8,884 bases of DNA, taken from Marinovum sp. (lineage in GTDB: Bacteria; Pseudomonadota; Alphaproteobacteria; Rhodobacterales; Rhodobacteraceae). The stretch covers positions 1-8,884 of the forward strand of contig PAHS01000048.1 of assembly GCA_002711145.1 (NCBI GenBank), in the 5' to 3' direction. Positions 1 through 7,422 of the stretch are shown in pieces. Position 1 is the stretch's first letter, and each line of letters opens with the position of its first letter. Made by a program: the position numbers and the translations under genes. The notes below the pieces were generated by a model. That model made no database searches. It was not told where the DNA came from and saw only the letters and a program-made list of their open reading frames with translations.

Positions 1-372
1 GAATTACGGCAAACTTTAAAAGAAGAATATACTCTGACAGACATGGCTGAGCGTAGTGGAGGTCCAGCTCGATATGTCAAGGTTAACGAGACTGGCCAAA
101 AAATTGGATTTATTACACCTTTGTCACATAACTTTTGTGAAAGTTGCAATCGGGTACGACTGACTTGCACCGGTCAGCTCTACATGTGCCTGGGACAGGA
201 AGACAAAGCGGATCTAAGACGTCCTCTCAGAGAGAAACCAAACGATGAAAAAAATCTCCAGAACGCAATTCAGTCTGCCATTGCAAAAAAACCAAAGGGT
301 CACGATTTTAATTACACCAGGCAGAGTATTCAGGGGCAAATGACACGGCATATGAGCCATACTGGTGGATGA
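1..372 (+). CDS. moaA: GTP 3',8-cyclase MoaA, C-terminal part (5' end outside window)
   Basis: MoaA is a radical-SAM enzyme with two [4Fe-4S] clusters. It rearranges GTP to 3',8-cyclo-GTP, the first step of molybdenum cofactor synthesis, in the cytoplasm. Only the last 123 codons are present. The frame is open from base 1, so the ATG at 43 is internal and not a start. The C-terminal cluster motif is visible as C-x2-C-x13-C, with cysteine codons at 136, 145 and 187 inside '[13 protein letters not shown]'. It is followed by the usual 'LRRPLR' segment. An additional cysteine at codon 166 lies between the ligands. The protein ends in 'SHTGG'; a C-terminal Gly-Gly is a known functional feature of MoaA, reaching into the active site. 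The radical-SAM CxxxCxxC motif must lie upstream of the window. The gene converges on the amidohydrolase gene with a 37-bp gap. No other mo-genes are visible. Confidence 0.93.
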   Translation, partial: ELRQTLKEEYTLTDMAERSGGPARYVKVNETGQKIGFITPLSHNFCESCNRVRLTCTGQLYMCLGQEDKADLRRPLREKPNDEKNLQNAIQSAIAKKPKGHDFNYTRQSIQGQMTRHMSHTGG

Positions 373-385
373 ATTGCTGGAGCTG

Positions 386-403
386 TAAAAATGGGAATTT
401 TTA
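386..403. terminator. Weak AT-only hairpin between convergent genes
   Basis: A perfect 7-bp inverted repeat (TAAAAAT / ATTTTTA) with a GGGA loop fills most of the 37-bp gap between the convergent moaA and amidohydrolase stop codons. It could serve as a weak two-way terminator because each arm ends in an A/T run. The stem is all A-T and therefore unstable, so the call is tentative and rests largely on position. Confidence 0.3.
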
Positions 404-409
404 TTGGTT

Positions 410-1573
410 TCAACTTAAAGGCATTCGTTTCTCAATTATCTCCGCCCACCAACTGCAGCCTACAGATATAGCCTCATCATTAAAATTGTAATAAGGGTTA
501 TGTACTGGAGCGCTATCCCCGTTACCGATAAGAATATAGGCACCTGGTCTTTCATTGGCCATAAAAGAAAAGTCCTCGCCGCCCATAACAAGTGGCGCTT
601 CTTCGCAGTTACCACTTACGGATTTTGCAACAGACGCTGCAAAATTAGTTTGATCAAATGAATTAACCATAACTGGATAGCCTCGCGTATAAATAGGTTT
701 GACATCAGCTCCAAAAACATCCCCTGTCTTTGCAGCAATTTCTAGTAATCTTTTCTCGGCAAGATCTCTGGTTTCATCGGAAAGCGTCCTAACTGTTCCT
801 TTGAGTAAAACGGTTTGTGGAATAACATTAAAGGCATTTGAAGATGTCTCAAACGAGGTGACCGAAACCACTATTTGGTCTATGGGATCGGCATTTCGAC
901 TTACGATGGATTGCAACGCTATTACAATGTGCGATCCTACAATTGTAGGATCCACTGTTATTTGCGGCTTAGCTGCATGTCCCCCAAGCCCATTTATTGT
1001 AATTTCAAAAAAATCTGATGCTGCAAAAAATGGCCCAGCTCTTATAGCAAATTTACCGATTTCTAAATCTGGCCAATTATGCATGCCGTATACTTCTTGT
1101 ATGCCAAAACGATCCATTAAACCGTCTTCACACATTTCGCGACCACCACCACCACCTTCTTCAGCTGGCTGGAAGATGACTACTGCAGTACCATCAAAAT
1201 TACGTGTTTCTGCGAGGTATTTAGCTGCTCCTAGGAGCATAGCTGTATGACCATCGTGACCACATGCATGCATCGCCCCCTTAATATTGGAAGAATAAGA
1301 TAGGCCAGTAGTTTCTTCAATTGGCAAAGCGTCCATATCAGCACGCAGTCCAATCACACTATCTTTAGTATTCTCTCTTCCATGAATTATGCCAACTACA
1401 CCTGTTCTTCCCAGTCCAAAGATCACATTATCACACCCAAAAGATTTTAATTTTTGCTCAACAATTTTTGAAGTTCTATGAGTTTCAAACAGTATTTCGG
1501 GATGAGCATGAAAATCTTGACGCCACTCAGAAATTTCTTCCTGTAATTCTGCAAAACGGTTCTTTAGTGGCAT
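410..1573 (-). CDS. M20 family aminoacylase/amidohydrolase (hippurate-hydrolase-like)
   Basis: This is a cytoplasmic metal-dependent amidohydrolase of the M20D group, which removes acyl groups from N-acyl amino acids (hippurate hydrolase, aminoacylase and IAA-amino acid hydrolase relatives). It has 387 residues, normal for the family. Visible landmarks in order: 'HAHPE' (22-26), 'GLRADMDALPIEE' (75-87), 'HACGHDGHT' with ligands Cys104 and His106 (102-110), 'QPAEEGGGGG' with Glu138/Glu139 (135-144), 'GMHNWP' with His165, the dimerisation-domain motif 'GLGGHAAKP' with His199, 'GGEDFSF' (331-337), and 'VHNPYYNF' with His358. All expected metal ligands are present and there is no signal peptide. 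The start has AAAAAGGA with AGGA seven bases upstream. The gene begins 21 bp after the ABC ATPase gene on the same strand, so the two are probably one transcript and the enzyme probably processes the imported substrate. An N-acetyl-diaminopimelate deacetylase role is possible but less likely given the transporter context. Confidence 0.9.
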   Translation of the reverse strand: MPLKNRFAELQEEISEWRQDFHAHPEILFETHRTSKIVEQKLKSFGCDNVIFGLGRTGVVGIIHGRENTKDSVIGLRADMDALPIEETTGLSYSSNIKGAMHACGHDGHTAMLLGAAKYLAETRNFDGTAVVIFQPAEEGGGGGREMCEDGLMDRFGIQEVYGMHNWPDLEIGKFAIRAGPFFAASDFFEITINGLGGHAAKPQITVDPTIVGSHIVIALQSIVSRNADPIDQIVVSVTSFETSSNAFNVIPQTVLLKGTVRTLSDETRDLAEKRLLEIAAKTGDVFGADVKPIYTRGYPVMVNSFDQTNFAASVAKSVSGNCEEAPLVMGGEDFSFMANERPGAYILIGNGDSAPVHNPYYNFNDEAISVGCSWWAEIIEKRMPLS

Positions 1574-1594
1574 AAATAAATCCTTTTTATGATC

Positions 1595-3424
1595 TCAATA
1601 GCCAGAATCTGAAGTTAAGACGAAATGACCTTTAGAGACCTCTTTATATTCTGGGTTTTCCGGCTGATACCCAAGTGGATGGATTGGTGAAGGTATTTGT
1701 TTAAATTTCAAATCGCCTTTTAGTACTCTTTTTGTCGGGTCAACGATGGGCACTGCGCTCATAAGGGCCTTGGTGTAAGCATGCTGTGGGTTACTAAATA
1801 CAGCTTGCCGGGAACCAATCTCTACCAACCGACCCAGATACATTACCCCAACATCGTGACTTACACGTTCTACTACTGCCATGTCGTGGCTTATAAAAAG
1901 AAAACTTAGTTCTAGTTCTGACTGAAGTTCCATCATTAAATTGAGCACTTGTGCTTGCACTGAAACATCTAATGCACTTACCGCCTCATCGGCAATGATT
2001 AACTTTGGATTTAAAGCCAGAGCTCGAGCTATTGCAACGCGTTGTCTTTGACCGCCGGATAGCTCATGTGGATAACGCCGTAAAAAACTTTTGGGCAATT
2101 CAACACGCTCAAAAAGTTTCTCTACTCTTTCTTCAATTGAATTTTCCGATAATGTTGAAAAGTTTCTCATCGGCTCAGCCACTTGGTCAAGAAGCAACAT
2201 TTGCGGATCAAGCGAAGCAAAAGGATCTTGAAAAACCATTTGCATATTGCTTCTTATATTGCGAAGTTCATCTTTAGAAAGTCTTAAAACGTCTTTTCCA
2301 TCCATGATTACTTCACCTGACTTAGGCTCAACCAACCTTAAAAGCGACCTCCCTACAGTTGACTTACCACATCCGGACTCTCCCACCAGAGCCAAAGTAC
2401 AGCCACGTTTTATCAAAAAAGATACATTTTCAACTGCATGAACTTGAGCGACTGTCCTCCTTAGCAGACCACCTGCAACAGGGAAGCGTGTAACCAAATT
2501 TTTTACGTCTAATAAGATCTCATCAGTACCAATTAATGGCTTCGTGTTTTTTTTATTTTCACCAAGTAATTTCATTGGCTCTGGATATTTTTTCCCCAAC
2601 ATTTCACCGAGCTTTGGAACTGCTGAAAGCAAAGATTTCGTGTAGTCATGCTGAGGGTTTTCAAAAACGTCTTTAACGTTACCTTCTTCGACTTTGTTAC
2701 CACGGTACATGACAACAACTCGATCTGCCATTTGTGCAACAACCGCCATATCATGAGTGATAAACATCACTGCGGTCCCTGTTTCTCTCTTCAAACGATC
2801 AATCAAAGCAAGGATCTCTGCCTGAATAGTAACATCAAGTGCTGTGGTCGGTTCATCAGCAATCAGAAGCCTCGGTTCACATGCCAAAGCCATTGCAATT
2901 ACAACTCTTTGCCGCATCCCTCCTGATAGCTCATGCGGATACTGATTTAACCTGTTTTTAGGTTCTGGTATCCTAACTTGGTCAAGCAGCTCAATTGCTC
3001 TTAATTTGGCTTGATGTTTGGATAAATTCTTATGCAAACGCAACCCTTCAGTAAGCTGTCTTCCTACTGTGAATACAGGATTTAATGCTGTCATTGGCTC
3101 CTGGAATATCATACCAATTTCATTACCTCTGGTATGCCGCATAGATCTTTGGGTTGCATTAGCTAGGTCAATTTTACCACCAACTTGTTTTTGAAAGTTG
3201 AGTTTGCCTCCCTTAATTTTTCCCCCACCAAATTCCACGAGCCGCATCATTGATAATGATGAGACTGACTTTCCAGAACCTGACTCACCAACGACGCAAA
3301 CGGTTTCTCCTGGGTAAATGGAAAAAGATATATCCTCAACACCTGTAACAGTTCCATCTTTTGTCTCGAATACTACCTTTAAGTTTTCAAATTCCGCAAT
3401 TGGCGTTTTTTCTTCATCTAACAT
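1595..3424 (-). CDS. Fused double-ATPase subunit of peptide-type ABC importer (DppD-DppF fusion, GsiA/YejF-like)
   Basis: This is the energy-coupling subunit of a peptide/opine/nickel-type importer, on the inner face of the cytoplasmic membrane. With the chosen start it has 609 residues and carries two complete nucleotide-binding domains. NBD1: Walker A 'GESGSGKS' (46-53), signature 'LSGGMRQR' (166-173), Walker B 'LLIADEPT' (186-193), switch His224. NBD2: Walker A 'GESGCGKS' (348-355), signature 'LSGGQRQR' (455-462), Walker B 'IIADEAVS' (476-483), switch His513. Each NBD is followed by an oligopeptide-type tail ('[12 protein letters not shown]', '[12 protein letters not shown]'). The second tail ends 'PSPIHPLGY...[11 protein letters not shown]' and lacks the cysteines common in DppD/OppD tails. 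The frame stays open upstream to an ATG at 3505, but those extra 27 residues are hydrophobic and unlike the family. TTAGGA lies six bases before the ATG at 3424, so that start is preferred; an ATG at 3430 is the close alternative. No other ATPase gene lies in the window, so it very likely powers the divergent permeases. Confidence 0.93.
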   Translation of the reverse strand: MLDEEKTPIAEFENLKVVFETKDGTVTGVEDISFSIYPGETVCVVGESGSGKSVSSLSMMRLVEFGGGKIKGGKLNFQKQVGGKIDLANATQRSMRHTRGNEIGMIFQEPMTALNPVFTVGRQLTEGLRLHKNLSKHQAKLRAIELLDQVRIPEPKNRLNQYPHELSGGMRQRVVIAMALACEPRLLIADEPTTALDVTIQAEILALIDRLKRETGTAVMFITHDMAVVAQMADRVVVMYRGNKVEEGNVKDVFENPQHDYTKSLLSAVPKLGEMLGKKYPEPMKLLGENKKNTKPLIGTDEILLDVKNLVTRFPVAGGLLRRTVAQVHAVENVSFLIKRGCTLALVGESGCGKSTVGRSLLRLVEPKSGEVIMDGKDVLRLSKDELRNIRSNMQMVFQDPFASLDPQMLLLDQVAEPMRNFSTLSENSIEERVEKLFERVELPKSFLRRYPHELSGGQRQRVAIARALALNPKLIIADEAVSALDVSVQAQVLNLMMELQSELELSFLFISHDMAVVERVSHDVGVMYLGRLVEIGSRQAVFSNPQHAYTKALMSAVPIVDPTKRVLKGDLKFKQIPSPIHPLGYQPENPEYKEVSKGHFVLTSDSGY

Positions 3425-3430
3425 TTTCAT

Positions 3431-3436
3431 TCCTAA
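3431..3436 (-). promoter_or_regulatory. Ribosome binding site that decides the ATPase start
   Basis: On the minus strand this reads TTAGGA, followed by six bases (ATGAAA) and the ATG at 3424. The in-frame ATG at 3430 abuts AGGA and is too close for normal initiation. The ATG at 3505 would add a hydrophobic stretch not expected in this family. Confidence 0.6.
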
Positions 3437-3550
3437 CCAGACCAAGCAAAAGTCGCTTAAATACGCTGTTCTTGTCAACATGAATAATTGTAAAAAAATA
3501 GCCAAATTTTAACGTTTTCGGTTGCATTTTCTGAAAACTCTGTTTCCATG

Positions 3551-3577
3551 TTGCCCTCGGGGAAACTTTTATAAAAT
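3551..3577 (+). promoter_or_regulatory. Candidate promoter for the binding-protein operon
   Basis: TTGCCC (3551-3556) as -35 and TAAAAT (3572-3577) as -10 resemble sigma-70-type elements, but the spacer is 15 bases, shorter than the preferred 16-18. TATAAA at 3570 is an overlapping -10 option. The predicted transcript start, near 3584, leaves a leader of roughly 75-80 bases before the ATG at 3662. Confidence 0.25.
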
Positions 3578-3581
3578 TTTG

Positions 3582-3603
3582 GTCTCCCTACGTGTGTAGA
3601 GAC
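3582..3603 (+). promoter_or_regulatory. Imperfect hairpin in the likely 5' leader of the binding-protein gene
   Basis: GTCTC (3582-3586) pairs with GAGAC (3599-3603). After a two-base bulge (CC), TAC pairs with GTA around a GTGT loop. This gives about 8 bp of stem right where transcription would start under the candidate promoter above. It could be an operator, an mRNA-stabilising 5' stem or chance; there is no T-run after it, so it is not a terminator. Confidence 0.3.
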
Positions 3604-3649
3604 TGCGTTCTGGTTTATTGTGACGCTTCTCTTAGCTACATTAAAAATT

Positions 3650-3655
3650 AAGGAG
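3650..3655 (+). promoter_or_regulatory. Strong ribosome binding site of the binding-protein gene
   Basis: AAGGAG lies six bases before the ATG at 3662 and settles that start. The same frame is open to a GTG at 3620, but that codon has no comparable site and would place 14 charged or irrelevant residues before a clean signal peptide. Confidence 0.8.
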
Positions 3656-3661
3656 AAGAAA

Positions 3662-5359
3662 ATGAAAATAAAGTCTTTAGCATTGGGAGTTGCCGGAGCC
3701 TTGGCCCTTGGGTCTTCAGCCTTCGCTGAACGGGGCTCTGATGGCAATGTCGGAATTATTTATTGGCAAGCACCGTCAATCTTGAACCCGTACCTATCAG
3801 GTGGAACAAAAGATATTGAGTCGTCAAGCATGGTGATAGAAGCACTTGCCGGTTACGACAACAATGGAGCCATGTTTCCAAGGTTAGCAACCGAAGTGCC
3901 AACAGTCGGAAATGGTGGAATATCTTCGGATTTAAAATCAATAACGTGGAATTTAAAGCCTGGTATCATGTGGTCTGACGGAACGGCATTTACATCTGCG
4001 GACGTGCTATTTACGTACGATTACTGCATGGGTGAACCTGGGTGTTATCAAGAAGCAAAGTTTGAAGGCGTTACAAACATAGAAGCGCTAAATGATCTTA
4101 CTGTCAAAATATCCTTTGCAGATCCTACTCCTAACCCATATGGGCCATTTGTCGGATCACAAACACCAATTCTTCAACAAGCACAATTTGAAAACTGTAC
4201 AGGAACGCGCCGCCAAGAGTGTACTGAAGAAAACTTTGGACCAATAGGAACTGGAGCATTCGTAGTAACAGAGTTCAGGCCAAACGATGTCATCCAATTG
4301 AAAGCAAATGAAAACTATCGCGACTCAAGCAAGCCTGCCTTCGCCACGATGGTTTTTAAAGGTGGTGGTGACGCTGCAGCCGCTGGTCGAGCAGTCATGG
4401 AAACCGGCGAATATGATTACGGATGGAACTTACAATTAGCCCCAGAAGTAATTAGCCAAATGGCTTCAGCTGGTAAGGGTCAACCTCTAGCAGCTTTTGG
4501 TACCGCAGTTGAGCGATTAGAAATGAATATGACTGATCCATCATCTAGTTTAGATGCAGATACAAGATCAACAAGAAAGGCTTTGCATCCATTTCTAAGC
4601 GATATTAAGGTTAGAAAAGCGCTATCTATGGCTATTGACCGTACCCTTTTAACTGAAATAGGATATGGAGTTGCAGGTAAACCAACTTGTAATCTTGTTC
4701 CCGGTCCTGAGCTTTACGCTTCAGACAATACAGGGTGTTTAACACAGGATATCGATGGTGCAAAAGCATTGCTTGAAGAGGCTGGCTGGAAAGAAGGTGG
4801 TGACGGTGTAAGAACAAAAGATGGGATGCGTCTTTCCGTTCTTTATCAAACTTCCACCAACGCCGTTCGTCAAGATTATCAGGCTCTTATCAAAGAATGG
4901 TGGACACAGATCGGAGTGGAAACTGAACTGCGCAATCTGAATGCATCAGTCTTCTTTGGTGGTGACCCTGCGTCTCCAGATACGTATCAGAAATTTTATG
5001 CAGACATCGAAATGTATACAAATATTTTTGACGGCACCGATCCTCAAGCTTATCTTTCAGCATATAGATGTGGAAATGAACCAAGCCCTGAGAATAGCTG
5101 GGCTGGGGAAAACATAAACAGATATTGCGATCCTGCTTATGACAAATTATTGGATGAGTTAAAGATGACGGCTGATCTCGAAAAAAGAGGTGAAATCGGT
5201 CGAAAACTCAACGATATGCTTACTAAAGATAGCTATACAATCGTACCTTTAACTTGGCGTGGTAGAGTATCTGCCCGTTCCAATTCTCTTGGTGGAGTTA
5301 TCCTAAACACATGGGATACCGAGTTATGGAATGTGGAAGATTGGTATCGAATTGACTAA
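3662..5359 (+). CDS. Periplasmic solute-binding protein, family 5 (peptide/oligopeptide type)
   Basis: This is the extracytoplasmic receptor (SBP_bac_5, DppA/OppA-like) that captures the substrate and delivers it to the permease pair downstream. It has 565 residues, in the family's usual range. A Sec signal peptide is clear: 'MKIK', a hydrophobic core (5-17), then 'SSAFA' with likely cleavage after Ala22. There is no lipobox cysteine, so it is a soluble periplasmic protein. Family features include 'WNLKPGIMWSDGTAFTSADV' (about 96-115), 'GPIGTGAFVVTEF' (193-205), 'VRKALSMAIDR' (317-327) and the C-terminal 'YDKLLDEL' region (about 493-500). The mature protein has exactly eight cysteines (122, 128, 179, 187, 343, 359, 470, 489) in four local pairs, suggesting four disulfides. 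It is followed by a strong terminator before the permease genes, consistent with the usual excess of binding protein. Substrate specificity cannot be read from sequence; the linked aminoacylase suggests N-acyl amino acids or modified peptides. Confidence 0.93.
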   Translation: MKIKSLALGVAGALALGSSAFAERGSDGNVGIIYWQAPSILNPYLSGGTKDIESSSMVIEALAGYDNNGAMFPRLATEVPTVGNGGISSDLKSITWNLKPGIMWSDGTAFTSADVLFTYDYCMGEPGCYQEAKFEGVTNIEALNDLTVKISFADPTPNPYGPFVGSQTPILQQAQFENCTGTRRQECTEENFGPIGTGAFVVTEFRPNDVIQLKANENYRDSSKPAFATMVFKGGGDAAAAGRAVMETGEYDYGWNLQLAPEVISQMASAGKGQPLAAFGTAVERLEMNMTDPSSSLDADTRSTRKALHPFLSDIKVRKALSMAIDRTLLTEIGYGVAGKPTCNLVPGPELYASDNTGCLTQDIDGAKALLEEAGWKEGGDGVRTKDGMRLSVLYQTSTNAVRQDYQALIKEWWTQIGVETELRNLNASVFFGGDPASPDTYQKFYADIEMYTNIFDGTDPQAYLSAYRCGNEPSPENSWAGENINRYCDPAYDKLLDELKMTADLEKRGEIGRKLNDMLTKDSYTIVPLTWRGRVSARSNSLGGVILNTWDTELWNVEDWYRID

Positions 5360-5375
5360 TTGATAATAAATAATA

Positions 5376-5405
5376 GCGTCGGCGCGGCTGCGCCGGCGCA
5401 TTTTT
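5376..5405 (+). terminator. Strong intrinsic terminator inside the transporter operon
   Basis: A 10-bp GC-rich stem (GCGTCGGCGC at 5376-5385, GCGCCGGCGC at 5390-5399, one G-U pair) with a four-base loop is followed by A and five T. It sits 16 bases after the binding-protein stop and 15 bases before the first permease start. There is no room for a promoter after it, so permease transcription must depend on read-through. This is a common way to make more binding protein than membrane subunits; it would also protect the upstream mRNA from 3' decay. Confidence 0.88.
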
Positions 5406-5420
5406 AGAAAGACCCCGTAA

Positions 5421-6428
5421 ATGTTAACCTTCATTGTCCGGCGCTTGCTGTTAGCAATACCAACGTTGCTATTTATCGCCGCATGTATCTTTTTGTTGTT
5501 AAATTTAGCACCAAACGATCCAATGGCCCAAGTGCCAATGACAATACCTCCAGACGTTAAAGAGAAGATGCGAGAGGCATTAGGTCTGGGTCAACCATTA
5601 CATGTACAGTTTTTAAAGTGGGTAATACAATTTTTTTGGGTTGAGCCGCAGGTTTTCGTCGATTACCTCTTTAATACTTCATTTTCTGAGGGGAAACAGC
5701 GTATCTTCAGTTGGCAGACTAGAAGTCCAGTGATGGATATAGTGGTCCAACGATTACCACAAACACTCTGGGTTGTGGGTATGTCATATATCGTAGGTAT
5801 TTTAATCGCTTTACCAATTGGGATATATTCTGCTTATCGCCAATACTCAGTATTCGATCAAGTAGGAACCTTTGTTACTATGGTAGGATATTCAGTGCCC
5901 CCTTTTTTCAGCGGTGTTTTTGTAATAATTCTTTTTTCCGTCCAGTTAGGATGGCTTCCATCTGTATATGACACCCTGCATGAGGTGGTGGACTGGGAAA
6001 CCTTCAAGTATCAATTCAGGCAGATGATTATGCCAGTAATGGTGCTTGCGCTACAAACAACAGCTCAAATCAGTCGTTTCATGCGATCTTCGATGCTAGA
6101 CAACTTAAATCAAGACTACGTTAGAACGGCAAGAGCAAAGGGCTTGAGCGAATGGACCGTAGTTGCTATCCATGTGCTAAGAAACTCCATGATACCAGTC
6201 GTCACTGTGATTGCTCTTGGTATTCCTAGTATTTTTGGTGGGGCGATTATTACTGAGCAGGTATTTAAGGTAAATGGCATTGGTCAGCAGTTAATTAACG
6301 CAATATATGCTAATGACCTGCCGACTGTGCAGACGATTACTTTCATGTTTGCGGTTCTAATAGTGGTATTTAATCTAATTGCCGACATTCTTTACGGAAT
6401 TTTAGATCCAAGGATCCGATATGACTGA
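5421..6428 (+). CDS. DppB-like ABC transporter permease
   Basis: This is the first membrane subunit of the peptide-type importer. It has 335 residues, normal for DppB/OppB. It starts with the family's typical N-terminal segment 'FIVRRLLLAIPTLLFIAAC' (a membrane helix at about 9-29), followed by a periplasmic stretch (about 30-112). Further hydrophobic segments lie at about 115-137, 147-175, 201-216, 256-280 and 301-325. The cytoplasmic EAA loop that docks to the ATPase is 'RTARAKGLSEWTVVAIHVLR' (235-254). The C-terminus 'GILDPRIRYD' is typical. The start has no strong Shine-Dalgarno, only a purine stretch (AGAAAGA) at 5406-5412, so expression may be modest. The coding end overlaps the next permease by 8 bp, indicating coupled translation. 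Confidence 0.94.
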   Translation: MLTFIVRRLLLAIPTLLFIAACIFLLLNLAPNDPMAQVPMTIPPDVKEKMREALGLGQPLHVQFLKWVIQFFWVEPQVFVDYLFNTSFSEGKQRIFSWQTRSPVMDIVVQRLPQTLWVVGMSYIVGILIALPIGIYSAYRQYSVFDQVGTFVTMVGYSVPPFFSGVFVIILFSVQLGWLPSVYDTLHEVVDWETFKYQFRQMIMPVMVLALQTTAQISRFMRSSMLDNLNQDYVRTARAKGLSEWTVVAIHVLRNSMIPVVTVIALGIPSIFGGAIITEQVFKVNGIGQQLINAIYANDLPTVQTITFMFAVLIVVFNLIADILYGILDPRIRYD

Positions 6429-7332
6429 TAATGCCCAAACTAACGAAATCAACAAAACCAATAACAAGTGGTTAGATGTATGGAATGAGTTCAAAAACCA
6501 CAAAGGCGCGCTCGCAGGCGCTATTATTTTCGCGCTTATTGTAATCCTTGTATTATTAGGTCCGTTTGTATGGCCATATGAAGCGAATGGCATCAATATT
6601 AGAATTAGAAATCAAGGGCCAAGTTTTGCACATCCACTCGGAACAGATCAATTAGGCAGAGACACTCTGGCAAGGATCATGGCAGGAGGACGAACCTCAA
6701 TTACTGTCGGCTTAACTGCAATGCTGCTTTCTCTATTTTTAGGCACTTTAATTGGTATATTTGCGGGTTATTTCAAAAAGCTAGACAGTGTGTTGATGAG
6801 ATTCACAGACTTATTTTTATCTCTTCCACTTCTTCCCCTCCTTTTGGTTATGATGCTACTGTTTAGAGAACCATTGAGTACATCTTTCGGCCCAGAAAAA
6901 GGAATGTTCATTCTCATAGTTGTATCGATCGGCATCACCAGTTGGATGCCAACAGCACGGATTGTAAGAGGTGACGTGTTGGCAATAAAAGAACGAGAAT
7001 TTATCCTCGCAGCCCGCTCCATCGGTGGTACCGACACGAAAATTATTTTTCGACATATCCTGCCAAATGTACTCTCGCCTATTATGGTCTCAGCCACTCT
7101 TGGAATTGCTAATGCAATAATCACCGAAAGTGCCCTATCATTTCTAGGCCTCGGCTTTCCTCCTGATTTTCCTACCTGGGGAAGACTTCTGAATGACGCC
7201 GTTGATTATTTACAACAATTTCCTGAGCGCGTCTTTTGGCCTGGACTTGCAATTTCTCTGACTGTCTTGAGCATTAACTATTTAGGCGATGGTCTCAGAG
7301 ATGCATTAGATCCAAGAATTAGAGGAAGGTAA
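6421..7332 (+). CDS. DppC-like ABC transporter permease
   Basis: This is the second membrane subunit, forming the channel with the DppB-like partner. It has 303 residues, in the normal range. Its order is typical of DppC/OppC: a cytoplasmic polar N-terminus (1-28), a membrane helix (about 30-52), a short periplasmic section with 'HPLGTDQLGRDTLARIMAGG' (71-90), helices at about 92-118, 129-150 and 162-177, the EAA loop 'ILAARSIGGTDTKIIFRHIL' (195-214), 'ALSFLGLGFPPDFPTWG' (238-254), and a final helix around 273-290 before 'DALDPRIRGR'. AAGGA lies six bases before the ATG, within the end of the upstream gene. The two genes overlap by 8 bp in different frames. No ATPase gene follows, so the fused ATPase on the other strand is the expected partner. 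Confidence 0.94.
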   Translation: MTDNAQTNEINKTNNKWLDVWNEFKNHKGALAGAIIFALIVILVLLGPFVWPYEANGINIRIRNQGPSFAHPLGTDQLGRDTLARIMAGGRTSITVGLTAMLLSLFLGTLIGIFAGYFKKLDSVLMRFTDLFLSLPLLPLLLVMMLLFREPLSTSFGPEKGMFILIVVSIGITSWMPTARIVRGDVLAIKEREFILAARSIGGTDTKIIFRHILPNVLSPIMVSATLGIANAIITESALSFLGLGFPPDFPTWGRLLNDAVDYLQQFPERVFWPGLAISLTVLSINYLGDGLRDALDPRIRGR

Positions 7333-7342
7333 GCCAAATAAG

Positions 7343-7383
7343 GGACTGAAATTTATCAAGAATACGTAATTTTAGTCCGTTTT
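7343..7383 (+). terminator. Intrinsic terminator at the end of the permease operon
   Basis: GGACTGAAATT (7343-7353) pairs with AATTTTAGTCC (7368-7378), an 11-bp stem with one G-U pair, a 14-base loop, and then GTTTT. It begins 10 bases after the DppC-like stop, in the 90-bp gap to the convergent DUF3422 gene. On the minus strand the trailing T-run is poor, so it should mainly stop plus-strand transcripts. Confidence 0.7.
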
Positions 7384-7422
7384 AAGCACAATTTCATGTA
7401 TTTTGGTTAGCATATTATGCAG

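Larger units (their letters stand above)
3425..3661. promoter_or_regulatory. Divergent control region between the two transporter transcripts
   Basis: This 237-bp AT-rich non-coding stretch separates the start codons of the ATPase gene (left, minus strand) and the binding-protein gene (right, plus strand). Both transcripts must be driven from here, which would let one regulator act on both. It contains A/T tracts around 3491-3511 and 3570-3580, a candidate plus-strand promoter, and an imperfect hairpin close to the binding-protein gene. A 6-bp inverted repeat (GTTTCC at 3542-3547, GGAAAC at 3561-3566) overlaps the candidate -35 and could be an operator, but it is short. No convincing promoter could be placed for the minus strand. 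Confidence 0.6.

Noticed and set aside
475..484. Idea that the amidohydrolase is broken or frameshifted near its C-terminus
   Set aside because: The frame is continuous, the last metal ligand (His358) and the usual C-terminal motif are present, and the length is normal.
1142..1156. Short CCA/ACC triplet repeat in the amidohydrolase gene
   Set aside because: It encodes the glycine run in the family motif 'PAEEGGGGGREM', which I recall as a normal variant of the M20D active-site region, so it is not an independent repeat element.
699..1250. A 183-codon open frame on the plus strand inside the amidohydrolase gene
   Set aside because: It is antisense to a gene with all the M20 landmarks, has no ribosome site, and its translation has no recognisable domain; it is a shadow of the real coding frame.
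3473..3478. A perfect TTGACA on the minus strand upstream of the ATPase gene
   Set aside because: No TATAAT-like hexamer lies 16-18 bases downstream; the nearest AT-rich candidate (TATTTA) is only nine bases away, so it is not a supported promoter. TACAAT at 3492-3487 also has no suitable -35.
3502..3582. CCAAATTTTA (3502-3511) and TAAAATTTTGG (3572-3582) as a long-range inverted repeat in the control region
   Set aside because: The arms are mostly A/T runs in an AT-rich gap and need an extra base to align, so chance is a sufficient explanation.
6768..7124. A 118-codon minus-strand open frame opposite the DppC-like permease
   Set aside because: It lies fully antisense to a well-conserved permease region, including the EAA loop, and has no independent support.
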